51,088 bases of DNA from Maricaulis sp. Lineage in GTDB: Bacteria; Pseudomonadota; Alphaproteobacteria; Caulobacterales; Maricaulaceae. Location of the stretch: NCBI RefSeq assembly GCF_030149515.1, contig NZ_JASBRI010000014.1:1-51088 (forward strand), written 5' to 3'. The position numbers were made by a program, and so were the translations under genes. Positions 1-7,044 of this stretch are shown here, one piece after another; positions within the stretch are counted from its first letter, which is position 1, and each line of letters begins with the position of its first letter. Below the pieces are notes generated by a model. It did not search any database, was not told the DNA's origin, and saw only the letters and a list, made by a program, of their open reading frames with translations.

Positions 1-40
1 ATGCCGGATTGGGTTAACTGCCAACAGGGGGTCACGTGAA

Positions 41-1282
41 TTGCACACGTACCATACTCCCCTGGACCTGGTCCGCTCACGGCACGTAGAAAGCCCGGTC
101 GTCTGCGCACGTCCGGATCGCGTTGCACAAGCGAGCCACTGGTTCCAGGACAATTTTCCGGGTGAAGTCCTTTACGCGGTGAAAGCCAACCCCAGCCCCT
201 GGATTCTCGGGGCGCTGCACAAGGCCGGAACGCGTTTCTTCGACGTCGCATCGATTCCCGAAATCCAGCTCGTTGCCGAACATTGCCCGGGCGCCCGCAT
301 GGCGTTCCTGCATCCGGTCAAGAGCCGCGAAGCCATCCGCCGCGCCTATTACGAATTCGGCGTGCGCATCTTCGCGCTGGATTGCGAGGCCGAGCTGAAG
401 AAGATCGTCGAGGAGACGAATTACGCCAAGGACCTCACCCTGATCGTGCGCCTGGCCGTCTCCAATGACGGGGCGATGTTCTCGCTGGCCGGCAAGTTCG
501 GCGTGCCTGCCTACGAGGCGGCCGAACTGATCCGGCAGGCCCGCGCCTTTGCCGACGAGCTGGGCGTGAGCTTCCATGTCGGCAGCCAGTGCATGCAGCC
601 CTCGGCCTATCGTTCGGCCATGCTGGAAGCCTCGCGCCTCATCGTGCAGGCGGGCGTCACCGTGGACATCGTCGATGTCGGCGGCGGCTTCCCCTCGATC
701 TATCCGGGCATGACCCCGCCGCCCATGGACGACTACATCGCCGCCATCGAGGACGCCTTCGAGGAAATGATGGTGCTGGAGAACGCCGATCTGTGGTGCG
801 AGCCCGGCCGGGCCCTCGTGGCCGAGGCCGAGAGCGTCCTCACCCGTGTCGAACTGGTCAAGGGCGATGCGCTCTACCTCAATGACGGCGCCTATGGACG
901 CCTGTTCGACGCCGCGCATGCGAAATGGCCCTTCCCCGTGCGCGTCCACCGCGCCCGCGGCGAAACCGGTGCGGATACGGCCGCCTTCCGCCTGTTCGGC
1001 CCGACCTGCGACAGCATGGACGCCATTCCCGGCCCGTTCGACCTGCCTGCCGACATCGCCGAAGGCGATATCATCGAGATCGGCATGCTGGGCGCCTACG
1101 GAACCGCCCTGGCCACCGATTTCAACGGGTTCGGCACGATCGAACACATCGCGGTTGAGGATATGCCGTGGCCGTCTATGTTCGAGGCCCAGCCCGGCAA
1201 GGCCGACGACACGGAAGAAACGACCGTCATTTCCTTCGCCCGTGCCCGCCGGCGCCGCCCCAAGCTTAGGAGACGCGCATGA
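41..1282 (+). CDS. Ornithine decarboxylase-like, type III fold PLP enzyme
   Basis: Predicted to decarboxylate ornithine to putrescine in the cytoplasm. The 413-residue protein has the alanine-racemase/ODC fold: PLP lysine in YAVKANP (Lys48), HVGSQ (179-183), the phosphate-binding GGGFP (214-218), EPGR (254-257), and the substrate-side TCDSMD with Cys323-Asp324, as in eukaryotic-type ODC. The start is TTG: an in-frame TGA lies directly upstream at 38-40 and a GGGGG run ends 10 bases before it. The stop overlaps the next start by 4 bp, so the two are one operon. Family and reaction class are clear. Ornithine rather than lysine as preferred substrate is inferred from the Cys-Asp motif. The C-terminal 25 residues are basic and unlike the core. 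Confidence 0.88.
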   Translation: MHTYHTPLDLVRSRHVESPVVCARPDRVAQASHWFQDNFPGEVLYAVKANPSPWILGALHKAGTRFFDVASIPEIQLVAEHCPGARMAFLHPVKSREAIRRAYYEFGVRIFALDCEAELKKIVEETNYAKDLTLIVRLAVSNDGAMFSLAGKFGVPAYEAAELIRQARAFADELGVSFHVGSQCMQPSAYRSAMLEASRLIVQAGVTVDIVDVGGGFPSIYPGMTPPPMDDYIAAIEDAFEEMMVLENADLWCEPGRALVAEAESVLTRVELVKGDALYLNDGAYGRLFDAAHAKWPFPVRVHRARGETGADTAAFRLFGPTCDSMDAIPGPFDLPADIAEGDIIEIGMLGAYGTALATDFNGFGTIEHIAVEDMPWPSMFEAQPGKADDTEETTVISFARARRRRPKLRRRA

Positions 1283-2325
1283 GCGACACCTCGAACCGCA
1301 AGGCCGAGCTTCTCTCCTCGCCCATCGAGCATATCGACATCACGGCCTTTGACGGCCGCGAACTGGTCGATGCCTGGGAGAAGATGTCCTTCACCTCGCG
1401 CGATGCCGCCCGCGCCGCCCGCATCCTGCAGGCCGCCGTTGCCGACCCGGACTGTTCGGTGATCCTCACCCTGGCCGGATCGACCTCGGCGGGCGGCTGC
1501 ATGCATGTCTGGCGCGACATGGTGCGCCACAACATGGTCGATGCCATCGTCTCCACCGGCGCCTCGATCGTGGACATGGATTTCTTCGAGGCGATGGGCT
1601 TCAAGCATTACCAGGCCCGGGAAATCCCCGACGACCGGGTGCTGCGCGATCTCTATATCGACCGCATCTACGACACCTATATCGACGAGGAAGAACTGCA
1701 GGCCTGCGACCACGCCACGCTGGAAATCGCCGACATGCTGGAGCCGGGGCCGCGCTCCTCGCGCTCCTACATCAAGGCGATGGGCAAATGGCTGGCCGAA
1801 GGCAACGCCAGGAAGCCCGGCTCGCTGGTGCAGGAATGCTACGAACAGGGCGTGCCGATCTTCTGCCCGGCCTTTTCCGACTGCTCCGCCGGTTTCGGCC
1901 TGGTCAAACACCAGGTCCAGCGCATGAAGGCGGGCCAGCCCTATCTCTCGATCGACAGCGTGGCGGATTTCCGCGAGCTGACCGACATCAAGATCAAGGC
2001 CGGCACCACCGGCCTCTTCATGGTCGGCGGCGGCGTGCCCAAGAATTTCGCCCAGGACACGGTGGTGTGCGCGGAAATCCTCGGCGAGGACGTGCCCATG
2101 CACGCCTACGCCGTGCAGATTACCGTCGCCGACGTGCGCGACGGCGCCTGCTCCTCCTCCACCCTCAAGGAAGCCTGTTCCTGGGGCAAGGTGGACGTGG
2201 CCCTGGAACAGATGGTCTTCGCGGAAGCCTCGACGGTCGCCCCGGTGATCGTGTCGGACGTCTATCACCGCCGCGCCTGGGAAAAGCGCCCGCGCCACCG
2301 CTACGGGGACATGTTCGGGGACTGA
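1279..2325 (+). CDS. Deoxyhypusine synthase-family protein, possibly homospermidine synthase-like
   Basis: The 348-residue protein belongs to the deoxyhypusine synthase family, NAD-dependent enzymes that move an aminobutyl group from spermidine. Bacteria lack eIF5A, so bacterial members are thought to act on small polyamines, for example making homospermidine from putrescine. The essential lysine is in EACSWGKVD (Lys304), matching the WGK of human DHS. A Rossmann-like segment STGASIVDMDF and FCPAFSDCSAG are also family-like. Where eukaryotic DHS has GGG-x-x-KHH, this protein has GGGVPKNF, so by my alignment the catalytic His is Asn256. ATGA overlap with the decarboxylase gene implies coupled supply of putrescine. 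Family is confident; the exact product is inference. Confidence 0.82.
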   Translation: MSDTSNRKAELLSSPIEHIDITAFDGRELVDAWEKMSFTSRDAARAARILQAAVADPDCSVILTLAGSTSAGGCMHVWRDMVRHNMVDAIVSTGASIVDMDFFEAMGFKHYQAREIPDDRVLRDLYIDRIYDTYIDEEELQACDHATLEIADMLEPGPRSSRSYIKAMGKWLAEGNARKPGSLVQECYEQGVPIFCPAFSDCSAGFGLVKHQVQRMKAGQPYLSIDSVADFRELTDIKIKAGTTGLFMVGGGVPKNFAQDTVVCAEILGEDVPMHAYAVQITVADVRDGACSSSTLKEACSWGKVDVALEQMVFAEASTVAPVIVSDVYHRRAWEKRPRHRYGDMFGD

Positions 2326-2351
2326 GGTTTCCGGGCATGGATGGAATGAAT

Positions 2352-2382
2352 AAGCCCCGGTGCGCTGCGCCGGGGCTTTTTT
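2352..2382 (+). terminator. Rho-independent terminator of the decarboxylase/DHS-like operon
   Basis: A perfect 9-bp stem, AAGCCCCGG (2352-2360) with CCGGGGCTT (2370-2378), with a 9-base loop, runs into six T residues. It begins 26 bases after the stop codon of the DHS-like gene. Confidence 0.9.
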
Positions 2383-2420
2383 GATTGTGGCGACGCGCAC
2401 ACCTTCCCTTCACTCCCCCT

Positions 2421-2585
2421 GTCATCCCGGCCGGATGGCCCGCGAAAGCGGGCCGCAGAGCCGGGACCTATACGCGCCGGTCTTGGCTGCACGCAGACTC
2501 GATATCGGCGTCAGCTGGACGAACACCGGGATTATGGGTCCCGGATCTCCGCCCGGCTCGAGGCCGGGCATGCGTCCGGGATGAC
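2421..2585. repeat. REP-like hairpin pair, copies A and B, inverted
   Basis: Copy A (2421-2468, forward) begins GTCATCCCGGCCGGATG and ends CCGGGACC, with an inner stem GGCCCGC-GAAA-GCGGGCC. Copy B (2537-2585, reverse) is a diverged version starting GGTCCCGG and ending CCGGGATGAC, with inner stem CCCGGC/GCCGGG. The two face each other about 70 bp apart, as in BIME-type composites. No coding sequence is supported in between. Copies C and D form a second pair just downstream. Confidence 0.75.
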
Positions 2586-2674
2586 GCGGGTGGAGGGTGA
2601 AGATGGGAGCTTGGTGTGTGGGCGAACTCCACACAGCGGATAGAGAAACCTCCCCTTTTCCCCCAAGCATTTTT

Positions 2675-2800
2675 CCCGGCCGGAGCCCGGCCTTGAGCCG
2701 GGCGGAGCGCCGGGACCAACGGGAGACTCATCGCTCAGAACGATCTTCGGTCGGTCCCGGCTCTGCGCCCCGCTTTCGCGGGGCATCCGGCCGGGATGAC
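2675..2800. repeat. REP-like hairpin pair, copies C and D, inverted
   Basis: Copy C (about 2675-2717, forward) carries CCCGGCCGGAGCCCGGC and ends CCGGGACC. Copy D (2753-2800, reverse) is the reverse complement of copy A over all 48 bases except two. Those two differences are the closing base pair of the inner stem, changed from G-C to C-G, so the hairpin is preserved by compensation. The stretch 2383-2831 holds these repeats and no gene that I can support. Confidence 0.75.
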
Positions 2801-2810
2801 AGATGATGGT

Positions 2811-2829
2811 ATGCAATTTATAATTGCAT
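2811..2829. promoter_or_regulatory. AT-rich inverted repeat before the GIY-YIG gene
   Basis: ATGCAATT-TAT-AATTGCAT is a perfect 8-3-8 inverted repeat lying 3 bases before the chosen start at 2832. It could be an operator or a start-site hairpin. It is the only AT-rich stretch in this repeat-filled gap. Confidence 0.4.
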
Positions 2830-2831
2830 GT

Positions 2832-3167
2832 ATGGATCACAGCTACTTCGTCTATCTGCTCGCCTCACGCCGGCACGGCACGCTCTATTGCGGCGTGACC
2901 AATTCCCTGTTGCGCCGTGTGTTCGAGCACAAGACGCGGCAGGTGCCAGGCTTCACGGTAAAATACCGGGTCGACCGTCTCGTCTGGTACGAACCGCACG
3001 AGGACATCAACGAAGCCATTTCGCGGGAAAAGCGGATCAAGCGCTGGCGCCGGCAATGGAAGGTCGAACTGATCGAAGCCGCCAATCCGGACTGGAGCGA
3101 CCTCTATCCCGCACTTGGCGGTACCGACCCGGCCACGCTGGCCCCCGAGAACCTGAGGAACTGGTAG
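2832..3167 (+). CDS. GIY-YIG nuclease-superfamily protein (YhbQ-like)
   Basis: A single-domain GIY-YIG protein of 111 residues. It has VYLL (7-10) in the GIY position, LYCGVT (18-23) in the YIG position, the basic helix SLLRRVFEHK with Arg28/Arg29, and the acidic EAISREKRIKRW segment with Glu66. These small proteins are related to the UvrC/SLX1 nuclease domain and may nick or bind branched DNA; the role of free-standing members is mostly unknown. I chose MDHSYFVYLL because family members start just before the GIY strand. The two upstream ATGs would extend through the inverted repeat at 2811-2829. No good ribosome-binding site is visible. Confidence 0.82.
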   Translation: MDHSYFVYLLASRRHGTLYCGVTNSLLRRVFEHKTRQVPGFTVKYRVDRLVWYEPHEDINEAISREKRIKRWRRQWKVELIEAANPDWSDLYPALGGTDPATLAPENLRNW

Positions 3168-3571
3168 CCCTTCTCCCGCCTCGGCCGCAAGATCGTTCAC
3201 CAACTTATCCCCACCCCTGCTCGCCTCCCCCATAATCCCCCCCGTCCTCGCATCGCTCGAGGCCCGGATCCGGTCGGTCCGGGGGTGCGGGGAGTACGGA
3301 GCCTGTCCGTTGCTGCCGGATTGACCACGGCAGCGGCCGGCGGGGCCATCGGCGGGGAAGGGCGATAAAGAGGCTCGATCGTCCGTCCACGCCGGTTTCG
3401 AGAGGGGGCCGCAAGGAACCCCGGTAAATCTCCGTGTGCAGGATGCCTCCGGCGCCACGCACTGAAACCCAACAGACCGGCTCCGGCCGGCATCCTGCAC
3501 TCCTCATCACGCCAGGCGGAAACGCCGTGGCGCTTCCGGTGCACATCCCGAGGCAATGCAAGGAGACCGGC
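3168..3571. other. Non-coding gap with a long inverted repeat
   Basis: No gene is supported here. The main structure is a perfect 12-bp inverted repeat, GTGCAGGATGCC at 3436-3447 and GGCATCCTGCAC at 3489-3500, around a 41-base loop. A small GNRA-type hairpin GGCG-GAAA-CGCC lies just downstream near 3512-3525. No T-run follows, so it is not a standard terminator. It could be the leader of the next gene (start 3572) or a small RNA. Confidence 0.5.
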
Positions 3572-3952
3572 ATGTCGAACAGACGCTCGCGCAAACAGCA
3601 TAACGGCGGACATCGCCGCCGCAGGTCCGCCGGTCCGGTACCGGCCGGCCCGCCGGACACGGCGCTTCCGCCCGCCCTCCGGCGGCTCATGCCCGACGGT
3701 GTCCCGCCCGACCAGGCGGCGCGGACGGCGATGGTGTGCGGACAGGTGGCGCTGTCGCAGAAACGGATGCGCCAGGCGGAACGCTGGCTGGCAATTTCCG
3801 CCCGCTTCGTCAGCCTCGGCCGCGGTTTCGACGCCCTGGACCGCCTGAACGAACGGGAGGCGCTCCAGGCCGAAGCCCTGGAAGCCTTCGCGGATCTCTG
3901 GGCCCTGCAGGAGGCGGCGCCGGCCGGACCCGCCGGCGCGCGCGATGCGTAA
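3572..3952 (+). CDS. Small cationic hypothetical protein
   Basis: Not recognised. The 126-residue protein starts with a very basic tail (MSNRRSRKQHNGGHRRRRS), then a Pro/Ala linker, then about 75 residues that look helical (PPDQAARTAMVCGQVALSQKRMRQAERWLAISARFVSL). The basic tail suggests nucleic-acid or ribosome contact, but that is inference. The start is well supported: AAGGAG lies 7 bases before the ATG. There is no signal peptide or membrane segment. Its last codons overlap the start of a 37-codon ORF, and marC follows 4 bases after that, so the three may be co-transcribed. Confidence 0.65.
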   Translation: MSNRRSRKQHNGGHRRRRSAGPVPAGPPDTALPPALRRLMPDGVPPDQAARTAMVCGQVALSQKRMRQAERWLAISARFVSLGRGFDALDRLNEREALQAEALEAFADLWALQEAAPAGPAGARDA

Positions 3953-4058
3953 CGGCCATACCCGCGTTTGTGCATGCCAACCCTGCAGAGCCATGCGCGA
4001 GAAAATCCGTGACCTTGCGCGCCATGAACGCTATGCGGGCGGCCAGGAACAGGACTGA
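3945..4058 (+). CDS. Possible 37-residue Cys-containing small protein
   Basis: A short ORF whose ATG lies inside the end of the preceding gene (ATGCGTAA, 8-bp overlap) and whose TGA is 4 bases before the marC start, exactly bridging the two genes. The product is MRNGHTRVCACQPCRAM followed by a charged helix-like tail, with a CxCxxC cluster at residues 9-14 that could bind metal. Because of the tight packing it may be a translational coupler or a real small protein. No independent ribosome-binding site is seen, and length alone gives no statistical support. Confidence 0.35.
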   Translation: MRNGHTRVCACQPCRAMREKIRDLARHERYAGGQEQD

Positions 4059-4062
4059 CCCC

Positions 4063-4704
4063 ATGATGGAACTCTTCACCTCCGCCCTGGTCACGTTTTT
4101 CGTGGCCGTCGATCCGCCCGGCGTGGCGCCGATCTTTGCGGCACTGACCGAAGGTGCGCCCAAGGCGCACCGCCGCACGATGGCGATCAAGTCGGTGGTG
4201 ATTGCCTCGGGCGTGCTGCTGGGCTTTGCCCTGGGCGGCGCCTGGCTGCTCAATGCCATGCACATTTCGCTGGACGCCTTCCGGGCGGCCGGCGGCGTTC
4301 TGCTGTTCCTGATGGCGCTGGAGATGATCTTCGAAAAACGTACCGAGCGCCGCGAGGAGCGGGCCGAGGAAATCATCGGCGAGCACGACAATCATCCCGA
4401 GCAATGGGACGATATCTCGGTCTTCCCGATGGCTATTCCGATGCTCGCCGGCCCCGGCGCGATCGCGACCATGATGCTGTTCATGTCGGACGCCAGCGGC
4501 CTGGCCGAACAGGGCGTGATCCTGGCGGCGGTGGCGATCATCCTGGTCTTCTGCCTGGTGGTCTTCCTGCTGATCGGCCCGGTGATGAAGCTGATCGGCG
4601 ATTCAATGGCCGCCATGATTACCCGGATCCTCGGCGTCATCCTGGCCGCCCTGGCCGCGCAGTTCATCCTCGACGGCATCCAGGGCGCCCTGATGGGCAG
4701 CTAG
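4063..4704 (+). CDS. MarC/YhgN-family integral membrane protein
   Basis: A 213-residue inner-membrane protein with about six hydrophobic segments in two groups of three, split by a charged loop (EKRTERREERAEEIIGEHDNHPEQ, about 87-110). The N-terminus FFVAVDPPGVAPIFAAL and the repeat SVFPMAIPMLAGPGAIATMM are the paired half-repeats of the MarC family. The function of the family is not established; the old link to multiple antibiotic resistance was not upheld. Two adjacent ATGs (4063, 4066) are possible starts. Confidence 0.88.
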   Translation: MMELFTSALVTFFVAVDPPGVAPIFAALTEGAPKAHRRTMAIKSVVIASGVLLGFALGGAWLLNAMHISLDAFRAAGGVLLFLMALEMIFEKRTERREERAEEIIGEHDNHPEQWDDISVFPMAIPMLAGPGAIATMMLFMSDASGLAEQGVILAAVAIILVFCLVVFLLIGPVMKLIGDSMAAMITRILGVILAALAAQFILDGIQGALMGS

Positions 4705-4817
4705 TCCTGCACGCGCCCGGCCCTCCCGGCCGGAAACCAAACGTTAGCCACATCGTGCCATGATGCCGGCTCAACAGGCCGCCAGACGGTCGAATGCGGG
4801 GGGTGATGGAGGATTGC

Positions 4818-5006
4818 ATGGGCATACGCCTGACAATGCTGCTCGCCGCAGCCATGATCGCGGCCGCCGGACTGACGGCCTCCGCCTGGAGTCTGAGCCA
4901 GGGCCAGCCCGACCAGGCCATCGCCTTTGGCTGGCCACCCCTGTCCATTGCCATCCTGATGGCGCTTCTGGTCCCGTCAGGCCAGCGTTCGGCCCCGAAA
5001 GCCTAG
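4818..5006 (+). CDS. Small two-helix membrane protein
   Basis: Unrecognised 62-residue protein with two hydrophobic helices (about 4-24 and 38-54) and short polar ends, so a predicted inner-membrane peptide. The start MGIRLTML was chosen because GGAGG lies 5-6 bases upstream; two earlier in-frame ATGs have no such site. Its TAG stop overlaps the stop of the minus-strand amidase gene as CTAG. The 113-bp gap before it (4705-4817) shows nothing clear apart from a short GC hairpin. Confidence 0.55.
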   Translation: MGIRLTMLLAAAMIAAAGLTASAWSLSQGQPDQAIAFGWPPLSIAILMALLVPSGQRSAPKA

Positions 5007-5860
5007 CCGCTGCGCGGCGAGAAGAAGGGCGCGTACAGATCGGGCCGCCGGTCGCGGAAAAAGCCCCAGGCCGCCCGGTGGCGCTGCAGGAAATCCAGAT
5101 CGAATGTGGCGCTGACGACGCCCGTCTCCGACCGGCCGAGCTCGTCCAGCTTTTCGCCGGTATGGTCGGTGACGAAGGACGAACCGTAGAAGACCTGCCC
5201 CTCCTCGTCGCCGATCCGGTTGGCCGCAATCACCGGGATAACATTGGATACGGCATGGCCCTGCATGGCGCGTTGCCAGCGGATGGCCGTATCCAGGCTG
5301 TCGTCATGCGGTTCCGACCCGATGGCGGTGGGATAGAGCAGCACTTCCGCACCCAGCATGGTCATGCAGCGGGCCGCCTCCGGGAACCACTGGTCCCAGC
5401 ACACGCCCACGCCGATCCGCCCGAAACGCGTATCCCAGACCCGGAACCCCGTATCGCCGGGGCGGAAATAGAATTTCTCCATATAGCCCGGCCCGTCCGG
5501 AATATGGCTCTTGCGATAGACGCCCAGCGGCTTGCCGTCGGCGTCCAGCATGACCAGGGAATTGTAGTAGTGCGGCCCGTCGCGCTCGTAGATCGAGACC
5601 GGGATCACCACGCCCAGCTCGGCCGCCAGCGGAGCGAGTTCGGTGACGCAGGGATGGTCCAGCGCCGGATAGGCGGTGGCGAAATAGCGCTCGTCCTGCA
5701 CCTTGCAGAAATACGGTCCCTGGAAGAGTTCCGGCGGTAGGATCACCCGGGCACCCTGCCCGGCCGCCTCGCGCACCATCTCCTTCACGGTGGCGATATT
5801 GGCAGCCATGTCGGTGCCGAACGCCGCCTGCAGGCCGGCCACGGTGATCGTACGTGCCAT
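5003..5860 (-). CDS. aguB: N-carbamoylputrescine amidase
   Basis: Hydrolyses N-carbamoylputrescine to putrescine, CO2 and ammonia, the last step of the agmatine route. The 285-residue protein is a carbon-nitrogen hydrolase with the Glu-Lys-Cys triad: Glu44 in LPPELFQGPYFC, Lys117 in YRKSHIPDGPGYMEKFYF, Cys154 in GVCWDQWFPEAAR. SEPHDDS and the C-terminal WGFFRDRRPDLY are typical of AguB. The start MARTITV is favoured by length and by a GAAGAGG 10 bases upstream; another ATG at 5866 overlaps the stop of the preceding gene (TGATG). Agmatine deiminase lies two genes upstream on the same strand, which supports the call. Confidence 0.93.
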   Translation of the reverse strand: MARTITVAGLQAAFGTDMAANIATVKEMVREAAGQGARVILPPELFQGPYFCKVQDERYFATAYPALDHPCVTELAPLAAELGVVIPVSIYERDGPHYYNSLVMLDADGKPLGVYRKSHIPDGPGYMEKFYFRPGDTGFRVWDTRFGRIGVGVCWDQWFPEAARCMTMLGAEVLLYPTAIGSEPHDDSLDTAIRWQRAMQGHAVSNVIPVIAANRIGDEEGQVFYGSSFVTDHTGEKLDELGRSETGVVSATFDLDFLQRHRAAWGFFRDRRPDLYAPFFSPRSG

Positions 5861-5865
5861 CGGCA

Positions 5866-7041
5866 TCAATCCTCTTCGATCCGCTCGGTCAGCCACTCGC
5901 CCGGCCCGTCGCCGGTGCGCAGGTCCATCACGGTGGGCCACAGCCACCAGGCCGGCCGGTTGTCCGAATTCCACAGCGCCACGAAGGCAAATCCGGTGGC
6001 CGGCTCGAGCACGATCTGGGCGCCATAACCGGACAGATAGCCCGAATGCAAGACCAGGGTGCGGCCTTCCCAGTCATAGATGCGCCAGCCAAGCCCGTAC
6101 CAGGTATTGTCCACCCGCTGGCGCAGATCGCCCAGGCGGCGGGTTTCGCGCAATGTCTCGGTCAGCGGGCTGTGGATCCGGCTGCGCACACTGTCGGCCA
6201 GCCCGGGCCTTGTGCCCAGCTGGACCTGGGCCCAGACGATGAGATCGTCAAGCGAGAGATTGACGCCCGAGGCCGAGGGGATGCGGTCATAATGTGTATC
6301 GGGATCGCCGGGCCGGTTCGATACCCGGCGCCAGCCGCTGTGTGGCCGGGCCCAGGAGGGCGCGGAGGTCAGCGCATCGGCCCCGAGAGACGCGCCGGGC
6401 AGGCCCAGGGGCTCGATCAGGCGGGTGCGAAGCACCGTTGAGAAATCCTCGCCCGTTGCCGTCTCGACTATGCTTTCCAGCGCCGAGAAGGCCACGTTCT
6501 GATAGGTGTAGCAATCTCCCACCGGACACAGCAGATCGACCTGGGCCAGGCGGCGGCGGATGCGTTCGGGCGACTGGCCCGCCTCCAGGTCAAGATCATA
6601 GGCATTCGGCGGCAAGCCGGTGCGATGGCTGGCAATCTCTTCCAGAGTCGGCTGGCGGCTGCCCTCAAGGCGCAGCACATCGCCGGGCACCGGTGCAGCA
6701 AGATCGACCAGCCCCTCCGCTTCCAGCAGGCCCAGCAGCGTGCCCGTGAAGGTCTTGGAAACGGAGGCGGCGCGGAACAGGGTCCGGCGCGTCACAGGTT
6801 CACCGGAACCGGCGGCGGTTTCGCCATGGGTGTAGACGAAGACCGGTTCTCCGTTCTCGATCACCGCCGCAACCAGGCCGACGACGCGACGGTCGGCCAT
6901 GGCGGCGTCCAGCCGCTCGCGCACCGTGTCGAGATAGGGGTATTCAGGGCGTGCCGACGGGCTGGCGGCGTCGTCCCCGGCCACCGCCGGTGGCAGGACC
7001 AGAACCGCAAGACACAGGGCACTCAGGACGGATCGGAACAA
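5866..7041 (-). CDS. Serine hydrolase, class C beta-lactamase/esterase fold
   Basis: A secreted penicillin-binding-protein-like hydrolase of 391 residues. It starts with a signal peptide (MFRSVLSALCLAVLVLPPAVAG). The nucleophile motif SVSK is at 93-96, the YQN motif at 180-182, and HSGYLSGYG near 350 stands in for the KTG-type triad. Such proteins include esterases, D-aminopeptidases and beta-lactamases, so the substrate cannot be named. The start is TTG at 7041, 3 bases after the stop of aguA, with GAGAGTGAGG just before it. It sits between aguA and aguB in one transcription unit, so a link to agmatine or amide metabolism is possible but unproven. Confidence 0.82.
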   Translation of the reverse strand: MFRSVLSALCLAVLVLPPAVAGDDAASPSARPEYPYLDTVRERLDAAMADRRVVGLVAAVIENGEPVFVYTHGETAAGSGEPVTRRTLFRAASVSKTFTGTLLGLLEAEGLVDLAAPVPGDVLRLEGSRQPTLEEIASHRTGLPPNAYDLDLEAGQSPERIRRRLAQVDLLCPVGDCYTYQNVAFSALESIVETATGEDFSTVLRTRLIEPLGLPGASLGADALTSAPSWARPHSGWRRVSNRPGDPDTHYDRIPSASGVNLSLDDLIVWAQVQLGTRPGLADSVRSRIHSPLTETLRETRRLGDLRQRVDNTWYGLGWRIYDWEGRTLVLHSGYLSGYGAQIVLEPATGFAFVALWNSDNRPAWWLWPTVMDLRTGDGPGEWLTERIEED

Positions 7042-7044
7042 TCC

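Noticed and set aside
2421..2800. CRISPR array
   Set aside because: The repeats alternate in orientation, form hairpins and have no regular spacers or cas genes.
3436..3500. Intrinsic terminator of the GIY-YIG gene
   Set aside because: The long loop and absence of a T-run do not fit.
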